DNA of 64,000 bases, taken from NCBI GenBank assembly GCA_005281725.1, contig SSBO01000012.1, positions 18,981,501 to 19,045,500 on the forward strand, written 5' to 3'. The DNA comes from Wuchereria bancrofti. Taxonomy: Eukaryota > Nematoda > Chromadorea > Rhabditida > Onchocercidae. Of the stretch, positions 9,950-23,186 are shown one piece after another. The notes under the pieces were generated by a model. The model searched no databases, was not told the DNA's origin, and saw only the letters and a list, made by a program, of their open reading frames with translations. Position numbers and translations under genes: made by a program. Numbering within the stretch: the stretch's first letter is position 1; each line of letters starts with the position of its first letter.

Positions 9950-12868
9950 ATGGATTCATGTAAGCATGCAAATGAGTTGGCTCACAATGTCGCATTAAAC
10001 ATTGTTCTTATTATTGTGATTATCATATCGGCGATAGCAGTTCTTGTTGAAATATGGATAATATTTAAGACAACAAATCGTATTTTACTACATCAAAATA
10101 CTCGAATTTTGATTATAGTACATCAGTTGTGGCTTATTCTTCATTGCATCGCAAGGTTCATTTTTTCATTTCACTTTTAAAGAATTTTTACTTTCTGTAA
10201 CTTTTTTTTCTCTGCAATGGTCAATGAAAAATTTTTCTGCAATGGTCAATGAACAGTACTGCAATAATATTATACTCTTTCAATTCATTTAAAAAATTTT
10301 TCATAAATTGATTCAAAAACTATGCACAAAGAAGTGATTAAAACACAAATAAAAAAGTAAAATATTGGCGAAAATAGAAAAGACAATCAATTGAGTAGTA
10401 TTTCATCAAATAAAAACTGTAAATAAGCAATAAATTAATGTGCAAAGAAACTGATTAGTTAATTGATTGCTGATTGATCATATAGTGACAATGAGCGAAT
10501 GTTTTGGAATTCAAACGAAGACAAACTCACTAACTCTGAAAAGCCATTCATAGTCAAGCGAAAAAGTTTAAAGAACTATATCGATCGTTCATACATATTG
10601 CTGGTAAATTTATTATTTCATAGAATATTTGCCCATACCTATGTACTGGTAGCATATCACAAGACGCATGTTGATCCGTGTGGGTATATGACACTTCTAT
10701 GGGAATGTTTCATGATGCGAACACCGATATCTGTGACACTATTTTTAAATGCGGCTTCGATACCGACAGTAGTCATTGAGCGGGCTATCGCTACGTATTT
10801 CTCATCGAGATATGAAAATTTTGGAAAAAGTATCGCCGTTATACTTATCGTAATACAGGTACAGAAGAGAATTTAAATCTGTTTTCAATGATTTATTTAG
10901 TGATTTAGTTTAATGATTTAATTTAATATTTTCATAACATTTCAAAACAAATGAAAAAAAAACAATGTGTAATTTAAATTTTAATTCTATGTGAATGAAG
11001 TGTAAAATACTTCTAACAACTTGGCTGAATAATTGATGCAGGAAAATTGCCGTTTTTCCAAGGATAACCAAATAATACTTTAAAATACTTCGACATACAA
11101 CATGGAATATTAACCTTCAATATTAATATCTGAAAACTATTCTGTAATTTCAATATTTCAGTTAACCATTGGTATTGGCAGTTTCCTATTTATTAGTAGT
11201 AATTTCAAATTGTTCGATTCAGAGAAAGTGGTTTATTGTTCGACGGCGAATAAAGAAAACGCACTAAGATCTGCTGCTGTCCTAGGCTTTTATGCGACCA
11301 TCGATTCTATCTCTGCTTTAACCTTCCCAGTTTTATTTTGCATTAATAAGGCAATTTTGATTTATTACTTACAAAAAGATCCATCGACAAGTTATCTAAC
11401 GAGTAAATTGATGCAAATGTTACTTTGATCTAAATTTTCTTCAAGAAATTGGCGGTAAGTGATGCACAACTACATGTGAAATCTGATTAATCTGTTAAAG
11501 ATATTCCTGTGGCTAGACACTTGAGCAGAAAAGTGGAATAAGAATATTTGAATGAAACATGGGACTATCAAGACTAAATTGGCATTGGCTACTTTTTTGA
11601 CCTATTGGCCTTATACTCTTAATATGTCGAATTTGTACCACCGATTCAATCGCATCACTGGAATAATTTTTCTGTTTTGTATGAATGAATGAAGTCATTA
11701 CCTGTGGAGAAGTAAACACAATCTTTTTGTTACTTCTTGGTTTCACTCTATCACCATTTGCATTTATTCAGAGATTTCACCGAAACAAAATTCATGTCAA
11801 CTTATCACATCGTTATCAAATCACGGAAAATATAAGTTCTCTCCAAACATTATCACCAATAGTGGCATTTCATTCTGTATTTCTGGCACTTTATTTGGGC
11901 GCACTGTTTATGTACTTTGCTATCGACTTCAAATTTTCACCAAAACAGTTTGCTATTTATCTCGAAAGTTCGTTTCTTGTCTTATAGTTTTTATCTAATT
12001 CATTTTTCTAACAGAAAATGTGTAAATAAGTAATCATGAACAAATATGAATGAGCCGAAATTAAACAGATTTAGAATTAAAAAAATGTTCAGTTAATAAT
12101 AGTAAAACGAAATTTTGTTCCAATTGACCCTATTTCAAGCAATACGGAGACAATGAAAAAATCGCTTAGAATCTATAAAATGTGGCCAATATAAAAAGCA
12201 AAATAAATATAAGAAACTATTTAGAAAATTTTTAACAATTAAACATAAATAATAAATATAAAATTAGCCAGCTATAAGTCACAAAATTATTTGCAAATTA
12301 TGGGAAGAATGAGTAGTTGAGAAAGGATTCAACAATAATTTGAGTATTATTTATTACACTCATTGAAATTTTAACTTTTATATTGCATTCTGAATTATCG
12401 ACGTCTCATCTATTTTTTGAATATCACTGTCGTATAAATTGCACAGTTTACGGAAGTGATGCTACAAACTTATTTACTAATTTTAGTGTGAGTTTAACAA
12501 TGTTTATGCTAATTTCACTGAAATTCAGGTGTGCAACTAACTCCGTTATACGCATTAACTTTACCAATTGCTATAGTTTGGACAGAAAAATACGTCAGGA
12601 AAACTACCCAAGAAAATCGTCGGAAGGCTATCGAATTAACGGGCAGTGAAGCAGCTAACCACTATTTTGTATGTATTTTGATGCATTTTATCATTTAATG
12701 CTAGAGAGAATTATTAGATATAAAAATTGTCAAAGAAAGGTAGTTAAACAGATTAGCTTCCATATAAGCATTGTTATGAGTATATCAAATGTATTCATAA
12801 TGAATCTTTAAAATTTGATTTGTTTTTTTCAGACAATTTTTGAGACAGCTGCAGGAAAGAATGGTTGA
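9950..12868 (+). CDS. SRA/SRAB-like seven-transmembrane chemoreceptor (possibly a pseudogene)
   Basis: Nematode serpentine chemoreceptor, expected in sensory-neuron membranes. Exons: 9950-10155, 10624-10858, 11162 to about 11410, 11772-11967, 12529-12668, 12833-12868. Exon 1 encodes a hydrophobic TM1 and the TM2 start (ILLHQNTRILIIVHQLW). Exon 2 contains DPCGYMTLLWEC and the family-typical ERAIATYFSSRYENFG after TM3. Exon 4 has LSHRYQITEN, a hallmark of the SRA superfamily. The next exon is TM7 (VQLTPLYALTLPIAIVW). Joins 1/2, 2/3, 4/5 and 5/6 keep phase with plausible splice sites; the donor after exon 4 (GTTCGT) is weak. I found no in-frame join between exons 3 and 4: both GT donors near the exon 3 end give phase 1, while exon 4 starts in phase 0, and exon 3 runs into TGA at 11426. 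It may be a pseudogene, have a missed micro-exon, or carry an assembly error. Confidence 0.72.
11031..11141 (+). repeat. Second duplicated segment, in chemoreceptor intron 2
   Basis: A 111-bp segment that matches 2108-2218 with about three to four substitutions. It lies in the intron before chemoreceptor exon 3. It marks the right-hand edge of the piece that is absent from the copy at 1530-2218. Confidence 0.8.
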
Positions 12869-15800
12869 AAATTAGGAAGATCACTTGGCAGTATGAATGT
12901 GCGTCTCAACATTGAATGTACTTGAAAGGAGAAAAGAGAGTAGATCTGAAAATTGTCGCCAAGGGATTTTAGAGAAATTAAAAATGTCGTCTCTTATTAA
13001 ATCCAATTGATAGCATATATTTGCTATAAGTAAAATTATTTCCAGTAGAAACATTTTCCGATGCATAAATTTCAAAAAAGTGAATGTATATTTAGAAAAT
13101 ATTGCCATTTTCATCTTTTTTTTTAATCAGAACCTTCTCGAAATTTCAGTTCATTTCCTCCAAACATCTATTTGGATAAATTCATTTACTCATCGAACAA
13201 TATAACTTCATTTTAATAGCCGAAATATCAATTGCCGAAATATCCTTTACATTATTATGTTTGAATTGCTTGAGGAATGATGAATTATTTATTACATTAT
13301 TCTTATTTTTTCATTTCTTGAAATTACGATAATAACTACTGCAGAAAGTGGGTTGTATAATAAAATAGTTTCACTGCAAAAGTTATCTTCAATTGCATAG
13401 AATAAAAGTATGAAATTATGAAGAGAATAAAATGTTTTGGCATCATTGTTTGGCCGTAGGCGGTGGACGCAAAGCTCAGCCTTATTTGTGCATTAATTTA
13501 AAAACAAATCATAGAATAATGAGACGAGCGACTGTTGACACATTAATTGTTTCACTTCAGATTCATTTAATTAGTTTTGTTAGGCAATGAAAAGTTTGGC
13601 TTTTATTTTAGTAATGTTGCCGAAGATTACTTCTGCTGCTTGAACAATGAATTTGCATTCATCGGAAATACTTTAAGAAAAAGATAGAAGTGGTTGCAGT
13701 TACTCATTACTGATGTAACTTACATTGATTTGTGTCCAGAACTTGCAGGGTGATCTACCGGATGATCTTTACTTTTTGCATAGCAAAGTTATTTTAACAT
13801 TGCAAGTAAATTTGATTTATAACAAAGAAATTCAAGTGAATAAAAATTTGATAGTCTTTTAACAATGAAATATAAGTTTGGCTATCAGACTAAAAGGTTT
13901 TAACAATTAAAGAGCAATTTTTAGCATATTAAGCACATATTCCAGACAATTCCAAGTAAGCTCAGCTACAGTTGGAAGATGTGTATTGGTTAAGTGATTT
14001 CTTATTTAAAATATTAAATTGAAACAGTTTTGTATTTGTCTAAAGAACATTCAAATAAGGCAGTTTTTAGTTTTATGTATTTAATGCATTTATTGCGATA
14101 TATTTATAAATCGGCTTTTCCGATAATTGTGACACACAATACTGACTAATTCAGTCCTGTTTTCTGTAGTATTTTGTATTCCACTGCATTAGTTGGCACC
14201 TTTCGGAAGTGTACATAAAGTATTTTACGGATCAGAGACAATATAATAAAAAAAATCAAAGTTCTATCAAATATGCAAGAATTTTAATGAAAAGTATGAT
14301 CAGTAAAGCAATTTCGATCGTTCTGTTTGGTTCGGTTAATTCATTGCTTGTCAAATTTGTTGACTATTTTCTCATTGTATAATTCTTTTATTCCTTTTTT
14401 AATTTCTTTCAATCCAAACTGTAAGTATAAACAAACACCAAAGGGGAACTTTCGCAATCGATAATAGTTGTCGATCACATAAGTTTTGACTTTATTTCAC
14501 TAAGAACTTCTAATAGAATTTTTGTCTACAGGTTGTAATTTCTGGCTGTAGAATGCCTTATTTTTCATCATCGAAAACAAGGAAATATTTCGTGTTTGGA
14601 AGTTTTATCAATCTACGGTATAAAATATTATTCAAATTTTTTCTATCTTTTAAGCAAGCTGATACATCGGGAAAAGTTGGAAGCTAAATTTTAAAAACTT
14701 GATGACAGCATTGCACTTGCTCTTCTATCACTTTTTTGTTTTATTCGATAAAGAAAAAACTTCTAGCCTCGACTCGACCCTTTGTTGGAAAATAGTTAGC
14801 TCTGATTAGCTGATCTAAATATTTCCAATTGTCTCTAAATTGTTCAACTAATTTTGTGCCACTATAATTAACAATGTTACTGCAATTTAATATTCTTGAG
14901 AATTGGAACTTTTTTAAGTCGTCAATATCGATAATTTTAAAGAAATTCTTGCTATTTATAGTCTCACAATGTTTTCCGAGGAAAAAAAATAAATGCACTG
15001 ATCTATTTCCTGATAAGAACAGATTTGATATTTACTTCACAAGTTGCTTTCTGCTAATGTTACATATCTTGACTTCACTTTGTTTTTATATGCTTGTTTA
15101 AACAATTTTGGAAATAAACATTCAGTTTACAACTAAAATTTGAGATTTTTACATCTTTATGTTCATTGCAAATCAGTGAGAGTTCGGTCATCCTTAATTT
15201 AAGTATTTACAAATTAAAAATTGAAAACTTGATTACGGTGAAGTTGAAATTTAGCTTATGGAAATTAATTACCCACTGAAATAGTACTCATTAAGTTACC
15301 CAGTTCCCTGTCAAACGTGATAATTTGCAGTAAATTCTTGAAGTTTTAGCTTTACATACAGTGAAGCAATTTCTTAAAATTAACACATTCATAAACAATC
15401 TACCATTGTTGTGCATATTTTTGTGTTCGTGCATTGTCAGACATTAACCTTTTGGAGACAATGCCTTACCTTTTAAATCTTATAATGAATGCTATATATA
15501 GTGATTAGAAGAAGGAAACAGTAATTAGATTAATGTATTGATTACAAAGTGACTATCAATAACTTACTGCTATAATCTGATATCAGAAAATTATTCAAAA
15601 CAAATGGGAAAGTTTTTTTCTTTCCTAATTCTTGTCGAGGAAGTTCTTTAATTGGTATTTTTGTTGCTGTCATAACTCTAAAGCGTTGACAATAACTTTA
15701 TTGTTTCTTTACTACGGTACAATATCGCGCATATGCAATAATAGGAAAGAAATGAATAATAAACGGTAAATATTAGATTATACCAATAGTTCACCAAATG

Positions 15801-16926
15801 TTTGTTAACTTTTCGCAGTTTCAGTTTTTGGCCGTCCTTTCTTCGTCTCATCAATGTTACGGCTGTTACTATGCCACCATTTGTTGAAAGTGAATTGATG
15901 CATAAGTGTTGAAATGAAACGTATCAGCGCTTGCTGTACTGATTTAGACAAAGGTTTTAATTCCTCATAAATTACAACAAAGCGCATGATTATAGCGAGT
16001 GAAGGACTGTCAATTTCAGATGATCTTTACTCTTTATGTAGTAGAAGTTGACCTTTAACACTAAGTTATGTAGATGTCAACTGGCCACATTGCAATGAAT
16101 GGTACTGAATGAATTTGTGATATAAAAATTGAATATCTGATTGTTTCTTCATCGTTTTCTCCTGATAAAATGCTAATCACTTTCTACCATATATATTTTT
16201 TTCTAACAATAAAATGCTGTAATTTCCTTTTAAAATGTTGTGCATAGTGATTAAATTTTAACTTCAAAATCCAAGCAGTCGAAAATATAAAATTCTAAGT
16301 GCTAATATTATTTATTTAAATCTTAAATTTGTTTAGTAGGCATAAAAGTTGTAATCGTTTTTTCACCTTGAAAAAAATTAAATGATTTTTTTCTGTCTTT
16401 CCAGAAATTCTTGAAGTCATTCTAGTGGAAAATTACAGATTTCCTTATACAAAAGCAAAAAATTTAATTCCTTTATACCTATAACCTTTTTTTTTACTAA
16501 TAACACTTACACATGCAGCATTTTCTTATCCATTCTCAAATATTCAGCACTTACATTCACAACAAATATACTTAATAAATTTTTTTCTGAGACATCCAAA
16601 GAGATTTGCGATGCGAAATTGTTCAGTGAAAGTTCAGTGAAACATTTCCAATATTTCTTTCGCTTTTTCATCTTTTATTTCTCTTTCTTTATAACAGTAC
16701 TATTCCTTTAAATGTGACAAAATTTCGGTTTTTTTCAAAACAAAATTTCGATCTATCGCCTACTTTCCAACACATTTAATCTTATTTCTTCGTCCATTTC
16801 ATGCAAAAGTCCCAGTACTTTCCTGGCTTTTTGAAAAAGTTCTCAGTATATTCCGGAATGCAAGTATTATTTGCTTCAGAATGATTTATTGCACTATTTA
16901 TGCATGTATCACTTTTTCATTCAATT
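12869..16926. other. Intergenic interval with possible decayed exons
   Basis: No gene could be assembled. Some short frames look more coding-like than the background but show no known domain. On the plus strand, 13432-13590 includes GGGRKAQPYLCINLKT, 13612-13690 reads NVAEDYFCCLNNEFAFIGN after a TTTTAG, and 13750-13805 includes GDLPDDLYFLHSKVI. On the minus strand, 14741-14998 and 15805-15987 carry mixed hydrophilic and hydrophobic residues. They may be exons of an unrecognised gene or remnants of one. 16020-16060 vaguely resembles 13757-13805. Confidence 0.3.
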
Positions 16927-19900
16927 TCAAAGTAATATAGCTTTAATTTTTGGCTGATTTTCAGATTTCTCGTCAAAACATATCCCAGCATACTGACAAA
17001 TAAATTGACTATGTGCTCGTACATCGATGAAAACACTTCCGTCTAAAGTAATATCGACGATTGGTTCATCCGTCGCTGGAATTTGATTGGTAGGTATATA
17101 AATTTTGAAATTTCTAAACAAGTCTTTGCATACTTTGTTTTGAATTTCTACAACTTATTGAAGCAATTAATAATAAAAAATAATAATACCAACTAATAAT
17201 AAAGTAATAAATAAATAGCAATAACGATAGTAAAGATGAAGTGTCAAATGATAGAAAGAAGATTTCAAAGTTTTTTTTTTGTTAAAAAATGTAATAAAAT
17301 GAATGAGAAAATCACTTTGCTATCTTAAAAAAGGATGTCTAATAGAAAAATCAAAAAGAATTAACTATGTATCAGTTCTTTCAAAAGTTACCAGCTTATA
17401 TCATATAAGTAAATGAAATTTACTTGGACTTTTCTGAAAATATACTGAAATTTAAAATACCATCTTTACTGTTAATTGCCATATTAATAATTCGACAATC
17501 TGTCCCAGCAGAAGCAACTCCAGCAATGTTCCATGTGCCACTTTCAGTCTTGAACATTAATCCGGCACCACTATCACCCTGTTTGAAGAAAAAAATTGCT
17601 TTAAGTTGTCTAAATTCTTGAACAATTTTATTTAAGTTTCAAATTTTAAAATTTTGGGAATTACGAAATATATTTCTACTTACCGAACACATATTTGTTT
17701 CTTGTAATTCGGATGTGCATAATTGGTCATCTATTCCATCCGGAATTTGATGTTCCAGAATACAGTCGATACGTGTGACATTTATTGTCGATAATGCTGT
17801 TGTTTTTTTCATTCGAGTTGCTAAAAAAAAACACCAGCACTGCTAGAAGTAATAGTTTATTTTGCAACCAATTAAATTTTCTGTACTTCAAGATTTAAAC
17901 ATGGAAATTTGTAAAGTACCTTTAACAGTTTTGTAAATTTGAAAAAAAAAAATTATTTGATGAAAAAATTACTTGTTCGTTTGAAGATGACAATTCATTT
18001 GTGAAAATTTGCTAATTATGACAAATAAAACTTACGATCAGAACCTCTGGCATACAAAGTGAAAGTTTTCGGTATAAAATCATGCGGTTGTGTAATGCAT
18101 GCAACATCATCCAGTGGTGCCGAAAATTTTATAATAATTTTCAAAAGAAAATTTTAAAAAATTTAAATAAGTTTGTAAAAATTGAACTAAAACAAAAATT
18201 AACCATTCTTAATTTAACAGTAACGATAGCAATATCATTGTGTAAGCAAGGACCCGTGAGATAATCAGCCGGAATTGCTATCTGCAACAATATCACGTTT
18301 CATACGTACACATATGTCATAAGATTTACGTTTCAAGTTATAATTAGTTATAATTATTTTATAATTGTTATTATAATTATTTATCGTTATCATTATCTAC
18401 CTATTAGATCAGATAGAAATATCGGAGACAAACACTCATTTACAATTATTGCAGAAGTAATTCTGATGGTATATGTGTGAAAACATTGGACGAAGACTTC
18501 AGTTCAAAGTTTCATAAAATAAGGCAAATATTAAATGGTCTTCAAAGAATAAATTGAAAAATCAAATAAACTTAAAAATTCTAAATTAAATTTGAAATAA
18601 ATTCAAGTATTGAAAAAAAAATACAAATTTCGATGTAGTATTTGATAAAAAAAAAAATTTTTATTTTTGCAAACAACGAATTACATTTTTAATATTTACT
18701 GATCGTGCCATTTGTTGAAAATCTGAACAAACATCTTTGGAAAATGGTAAACAACCGCCACCATAATACACTTTCCATTTTTTACTGCTAAATATTTGGG
18801 TTACAGTTCTTCTGAAATTATTTGAAACTTTCTGTTACAACTTTTTAAAAATTTCTCATCAGTTAATTAATTTTTTCAATATTGCCAACAAATCTGTCGT
18901 TTCGTGTAAATCATTGGTAATTAGTTGCTGATTACTTGAGCTTATAATCTTTAAAAAGGAAAGCTAACAATTTCAACTGCTTAAAATTTCAAGAAAAAAA
19001 GCAATTTATACAAAAAACAATACAGAGCAAATTTTGGTTAAAAAAAGATTGGAATAGTTACTTACTGTTCACAATCTTTTTGGATAAAACAATGGGCAGC
19101 TGTTAACACATGCCTATCTGATATCATTGTGCCGGAACAACCTAATAGCATACCTCAAAATTCATCATTTCAATTTCGTTTTAGAGGAAAAGGGAGGTTA
19201 GTGTTTAAACTTATTGAATATAATATTGTTACCAACAGGTTATTCAATTTCAATAAAAAATTTGATAAGTTTGTATTTAATGAACGATCACTAAGCATAA
19301 AAAATTTATAACTGTATCTTCTATAATTGAAAAAAAAAAGAGTAAATTGTACCATTTTTTGAATATTGTAAATGAACTGAAAATGGTGCTTCAATTTGTT
19401 TCACATTGACACCACCCATTAAGAAACGCGCAATTACCTTATTTGTTTGTTTATTTGTTATCGTTTCACGAGCAAAACGTCGAGGTGCGTAAAATTAATT
19501 CGATTAAATGTATGAATCTTTTTTTATTTAAATTATATTCATTTATGTAAAATATAATTATGAGATGATTGAATAAAATAATTGGGAACAATTTCTTTAC
19601 AGAAAATAAAGAAAATTTCTTTATAGAAAATAATGTTTGTACCAAATCTGTTTATATTAATCGTATATTACACGTACAGAACACGTAAATCAAGGTTATC
19701 ATCAACGTATGTATGTAAATGTAACTTATCGTTAATTTATTTTTCCTCATAATGCAAAAAAAGCTATTTGTCATGTTGTTGGAACTATTAAATAACACGC
19801 AAAATTTATATGAGTTAAACGTAAAATGTAAATATTATAATCATTAGAGTGAAATTTTTGAAGTGTAAATTTAAATAGTAAAAAGTATATTTACGCACGT

Positions 19901-20534
19901 GAAAATCATTCATATTATCAGCTCGGCATCTCATCCATAACCTTTCAAGTTCCTCTGTTGTCAGCCGTGATAACAATTCCGCTGTTTCATCAACAAATAA
20001 GACCATTGCATAAAAACAAATATATATTATTCTGAAAGAAGAAAAAAGTCAGCTTAATCAATTAAATTTAATTTGCATTCTTTGTTTACTGATTTAATTT
20101 TGCTCTTTTACTTTATAAGAATTTTAACGACTTGCAACTAATAGAATAAATCAATCGATTTAGATTCATTAAAATTTTTTTTCAGCTTTGTCAGAATAAA
20201 GTTTTACTGATGAGAAAATTTCCGGAAAATCAATTAACCGATCAGAAAATTTGAGGCTTTTTCCTTTTCTTTCTTAATTCCGTACTTTTGCTATGCACTC
20301 ATTTACTGAAAATATTTTACTCTATCAAAGATTATTATCAAATAAATGAAATATACTTAAATGCTTAAATTTATGCACATAAGGAAACAAAAAATAAATA
20401 AACAAGTAAACAAGTAAATAGATAATAAATGGGTTAATTAATAAGCCAATTAATTGACAAAATCTTAAAAAAATGTTTGGATTACTGAAATAATCAATTT
20501 AATAATTTGTGTTAGACACAAACCTGTAATTCAT
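16927..20534 (-). CDS. Secreted trypsin-family (S1A) serine protease
   Basis: Extracellular serine endopeptidase zymogen, about 346 residues. Exons in transcription order: 20534-20524, 20031-19899, 19488-19353, 19141-19066, 18811-18685, 18281 to about 18204, about 18120-18036, 17820-17684, 17578-17470, 17075-16927 (TGA). Signal peptide MNYRIIYICFYAMVLF; propeptide with LTTEELERLWMRC; mature start near ARFLMGG. The catalytic His is in VLTAAHC (about residue 110), Asp in HNDIAIV (about 177) and Ser in CSGDSGAG (about 264). The C-terminus VFIDVRAHSQFIC is a typical family end. Oddities: the residue at chymotrypsin position 189 is Asn (NMCSGDSG), not the Asp of trypsins, so specificity is probably not trypsin-like; GDSGAG replaces GDSGGP; and the acceptors before the third and seventh exons are not clearly AG. 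Identity is secure; exact borders at those two sites are not. Confidence 0.85.
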
Positions 20535-21730
20535 AATTGACAATTGTTAGGAATTAAGTGAAATATGAAAAGAGCTTTTCTTTCAAATTATTTGTTGATT
20601 ACACAATTTATTTCAAATGATTTGTTCGCTTCGAAAGAATGTATTTCTATAAACATAATAATTTCTATATGTTTTACATGAAATTTACATGAAGAAAGTT
20701 TAAAGTTATGAAAAAATTGGAATGTCGGTGTCAATCTTTGATAAAAAGTGAAAAAAAAAGTGAAACAAAATAAAATATTTAGATTTCTTTCTTTTTTTAT
20801 TTTATTTTATTCTTTTGTTTCGTCAAAAAAAAAGCTGACAGATATTATGGAATAATTTGTATTCAAAAATGAATAGCGCATTCGTCAATTATTACTTAAC
20901 AACAATGGATTAACATTACTTCTTCCAAATTTTATCAATCGCAACATTTCCCATGTTATTGTCATAATCAATAATTATTAATTCATTACTATTAAAAATC
21001 GAACAAACTTAATTGATCAATTGTTTGTTGATTACATCTTTTTGCCATCCGTCTTTTCTTTAATGTTTTTCTTTACTGATTAAAGAAATATGCAATCATT
21101 GTTTCCCATTGGATAATTAATTTAATCCGGCTTAATTATGTTGTTAATAATCAGCAATATTCCATTGTAGTTTTAATTATTCAATATATTGTTATAATCT
21201 TTATATTTAAAAACATATCATAGAAATCAAATAACAGCTGGTAATTATCATGGATGCTTCAATAAGATAAAGATTAAGATTTTTAAATAACTGATGTAAT
21301 TTGCATATTAAAATTGAAATTTTCATAAAATCATCAATAGCTGAAATAAAATGTTATTTTGAGGCGTAAAAGGGTGGTGTTGTCATACGTTAAATTTAAA
21401 ATAATGAAATCAACAAGAAAGGAGAAGGACGAAAGACGGTTACTTAATTTGAATTAATTAATTCATCATTAAAGAATTTGTATATTACCATTTTTTTTAA
21501 CTTTTTCATTTAATCTAAGCTGTGTATTTTAAATTTTCTAGTATAGCAATAAATTTTTTTGACATATAATTTTCATCACTTATTATTCGTCTTTCTTCAT
21601 AAAAACAATTCAGTATTCTAAAGTTGTAAATTTTAATTTAAGTTAATTCGAAAATTTGTTACAATTTAAACTCTCTATACATAGCTTAAAATGTCAATCA
21701 AATTTTTGCAAATAATACATTTCATTAAAG
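20535..21730. other. Intergenic interval
   Basis: AT-rich DNA between the start of the minus-strand protease and the first detectable exon of the plus-strand gene at 21731. It should hold the protease promoter and the missing 5' exon or exons of the next gene. I see no clear coding segment, RNA gene or repeat array. Confidence 0.5.
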
Positions 21731-23186
21731 CGAACGAAACGTTGATACATCTAATGCTGCTGATTATCGCCGTTCAAGATATGGAAATGAAATGGATAAA
21801 TCTTTAAAAAATTCCAAACAAATAATCAATAATTCAAAATCATCTAATTGTATTTAAATCATTCGATTAATTTTTCTTTTTTTTTATGTAAATAAACACT
21901 AAAATTTCCAAAAATATTAAAACTTCTACAAAAGATTGCAATGTTTTATTAGATTTTTTTTTTCTTTGAAAAACAAAAGGAAAAATAAATAAAATTAAAA
22001 AGATTTATTGACATATTTCATTGTTGACAATAAGAAATATTCAAGTTAAGTTAAGCGACCACAAGTTGTACCGCCAACATTAAACGAATTTACCAGATGG
22101 CGCTATATTGGTGTTTGTACAAAGGAAGAAGCTGAATCATTTGTTCAGTGTTTCACAGAATTTCGTTTCTATCATCAATGGAATAAATCGGTAAAACTCT
22201 TTTAATCATTTCCACCATTACAATGTATTTTTTAATTAACCTGGCATCATTTAAGAATAGCCCAATATTAGCTATTTATCTAATCTATCTAATTTATCTA
22301 TCTATAAATCTATCATCATCATTATCATCTTAATTCGTTAAAATAATAAATAATTCAACAAATAATAACCAACAAATAATATGAATAATAGTACTAACAC
22401 CATATTAAAAATTTATTAAAAAAAAGTGATTAAAATTATCAGTGTTTTTCTAACAGAATTGTTCGAGTTTCAAAGTCTATCTAATTTCAAAATTGTCCTT
22501 AAAAATTAGACATTTTTAAAATTTGCTTCAGGAGCTATATACTTGCAGATCAACCTAGACGATATCGACCATCTACCACTTACAGTGATTTATCGTTCAT
22601 CGGTTGGTAACCACTTCCATTGGCTTGTTCGAACAATGGGTGAAATACTTGAAAACAAGTATGGACCAATTATTTATTCATTCACTTTCAATTTTTAAAA
22701 TTTTATCTAGCCTAGATTAGCAAAACACTGGATTAATCAATTTCATCAAAAATCAGCTATGATTAAAGAATTCAACATTAGCACAAAATTTGCAGCTAGG
22801 TATATTGAAACTGACATGATTATTAGTGATACTAAAATTAGACTACCTGCTTCCTATTTCAATTAACTTCATGCTTGAACCTAACGTAAAATAATTGAAT
22901 GATTGGAGCAAAAATGGAATATATATTGCTATTGCATCTATACCTTTGATCCTTCTTATAAAAAAAGTGAAATTTCCACTAATTCGGAATTCAAACAGCG
23001 ATGATACACTTTTTAGTGTTATGTCAGGAAACTTTCAGTGATACAAAACAGAAAGAATATAAAATTCGAAGTTATTACATTGAACATAGTGGACCATCGT
23101 TACCAACTCTAAATGAACTCATTCGATGCTACGAAAATCGTACATACAACAGATATGGTTATGTTGACGTATTCAGATTACCATAA
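21731..23186 (+). CDS. Unidentified multi-exon protein (possibly SH2-like), 5' end unresolved
   Basis: I do not recognise the family. Five exons join in phase: 21731-21849, 22051-22190, 22549-22658, 22716-22799 and 23039-23186 (TAA). The last three acceptors are good (TTGCAG, CCTAG, TTTCAG); the first two (AAAG, TTAAG) are weak. Segments look strongly coding: TRWRYIGVCTKEEAESFVQC, then LPLTVIYRSSVGNHFHWLV, then KEYKIRSYYIEHSG, LPTLNELIRCYE and a C-terminus YNRYGYVDVFRLP. The order W-Y-G..EEAE, a beta-like PLTVIY strand, YKI and a final TLxELIxxY resembles an SH2 domain with insertions. That is inference only: the Arg of the phosphotyrosine pocket is not obvious. The start codon lies upstream and was not found. 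Confidence 0.6.

Noticed and set aside
12345..12487. Extra chemoreceptor exon (frame with FFEYHCRINCTVYGSD)
   Set aside because: It can be joined in phase to the TM7 exon through a GTGTGA donor, but its acceptor is poor. Direct joining of exon 4 to TM7 keeps phase and family spacing.
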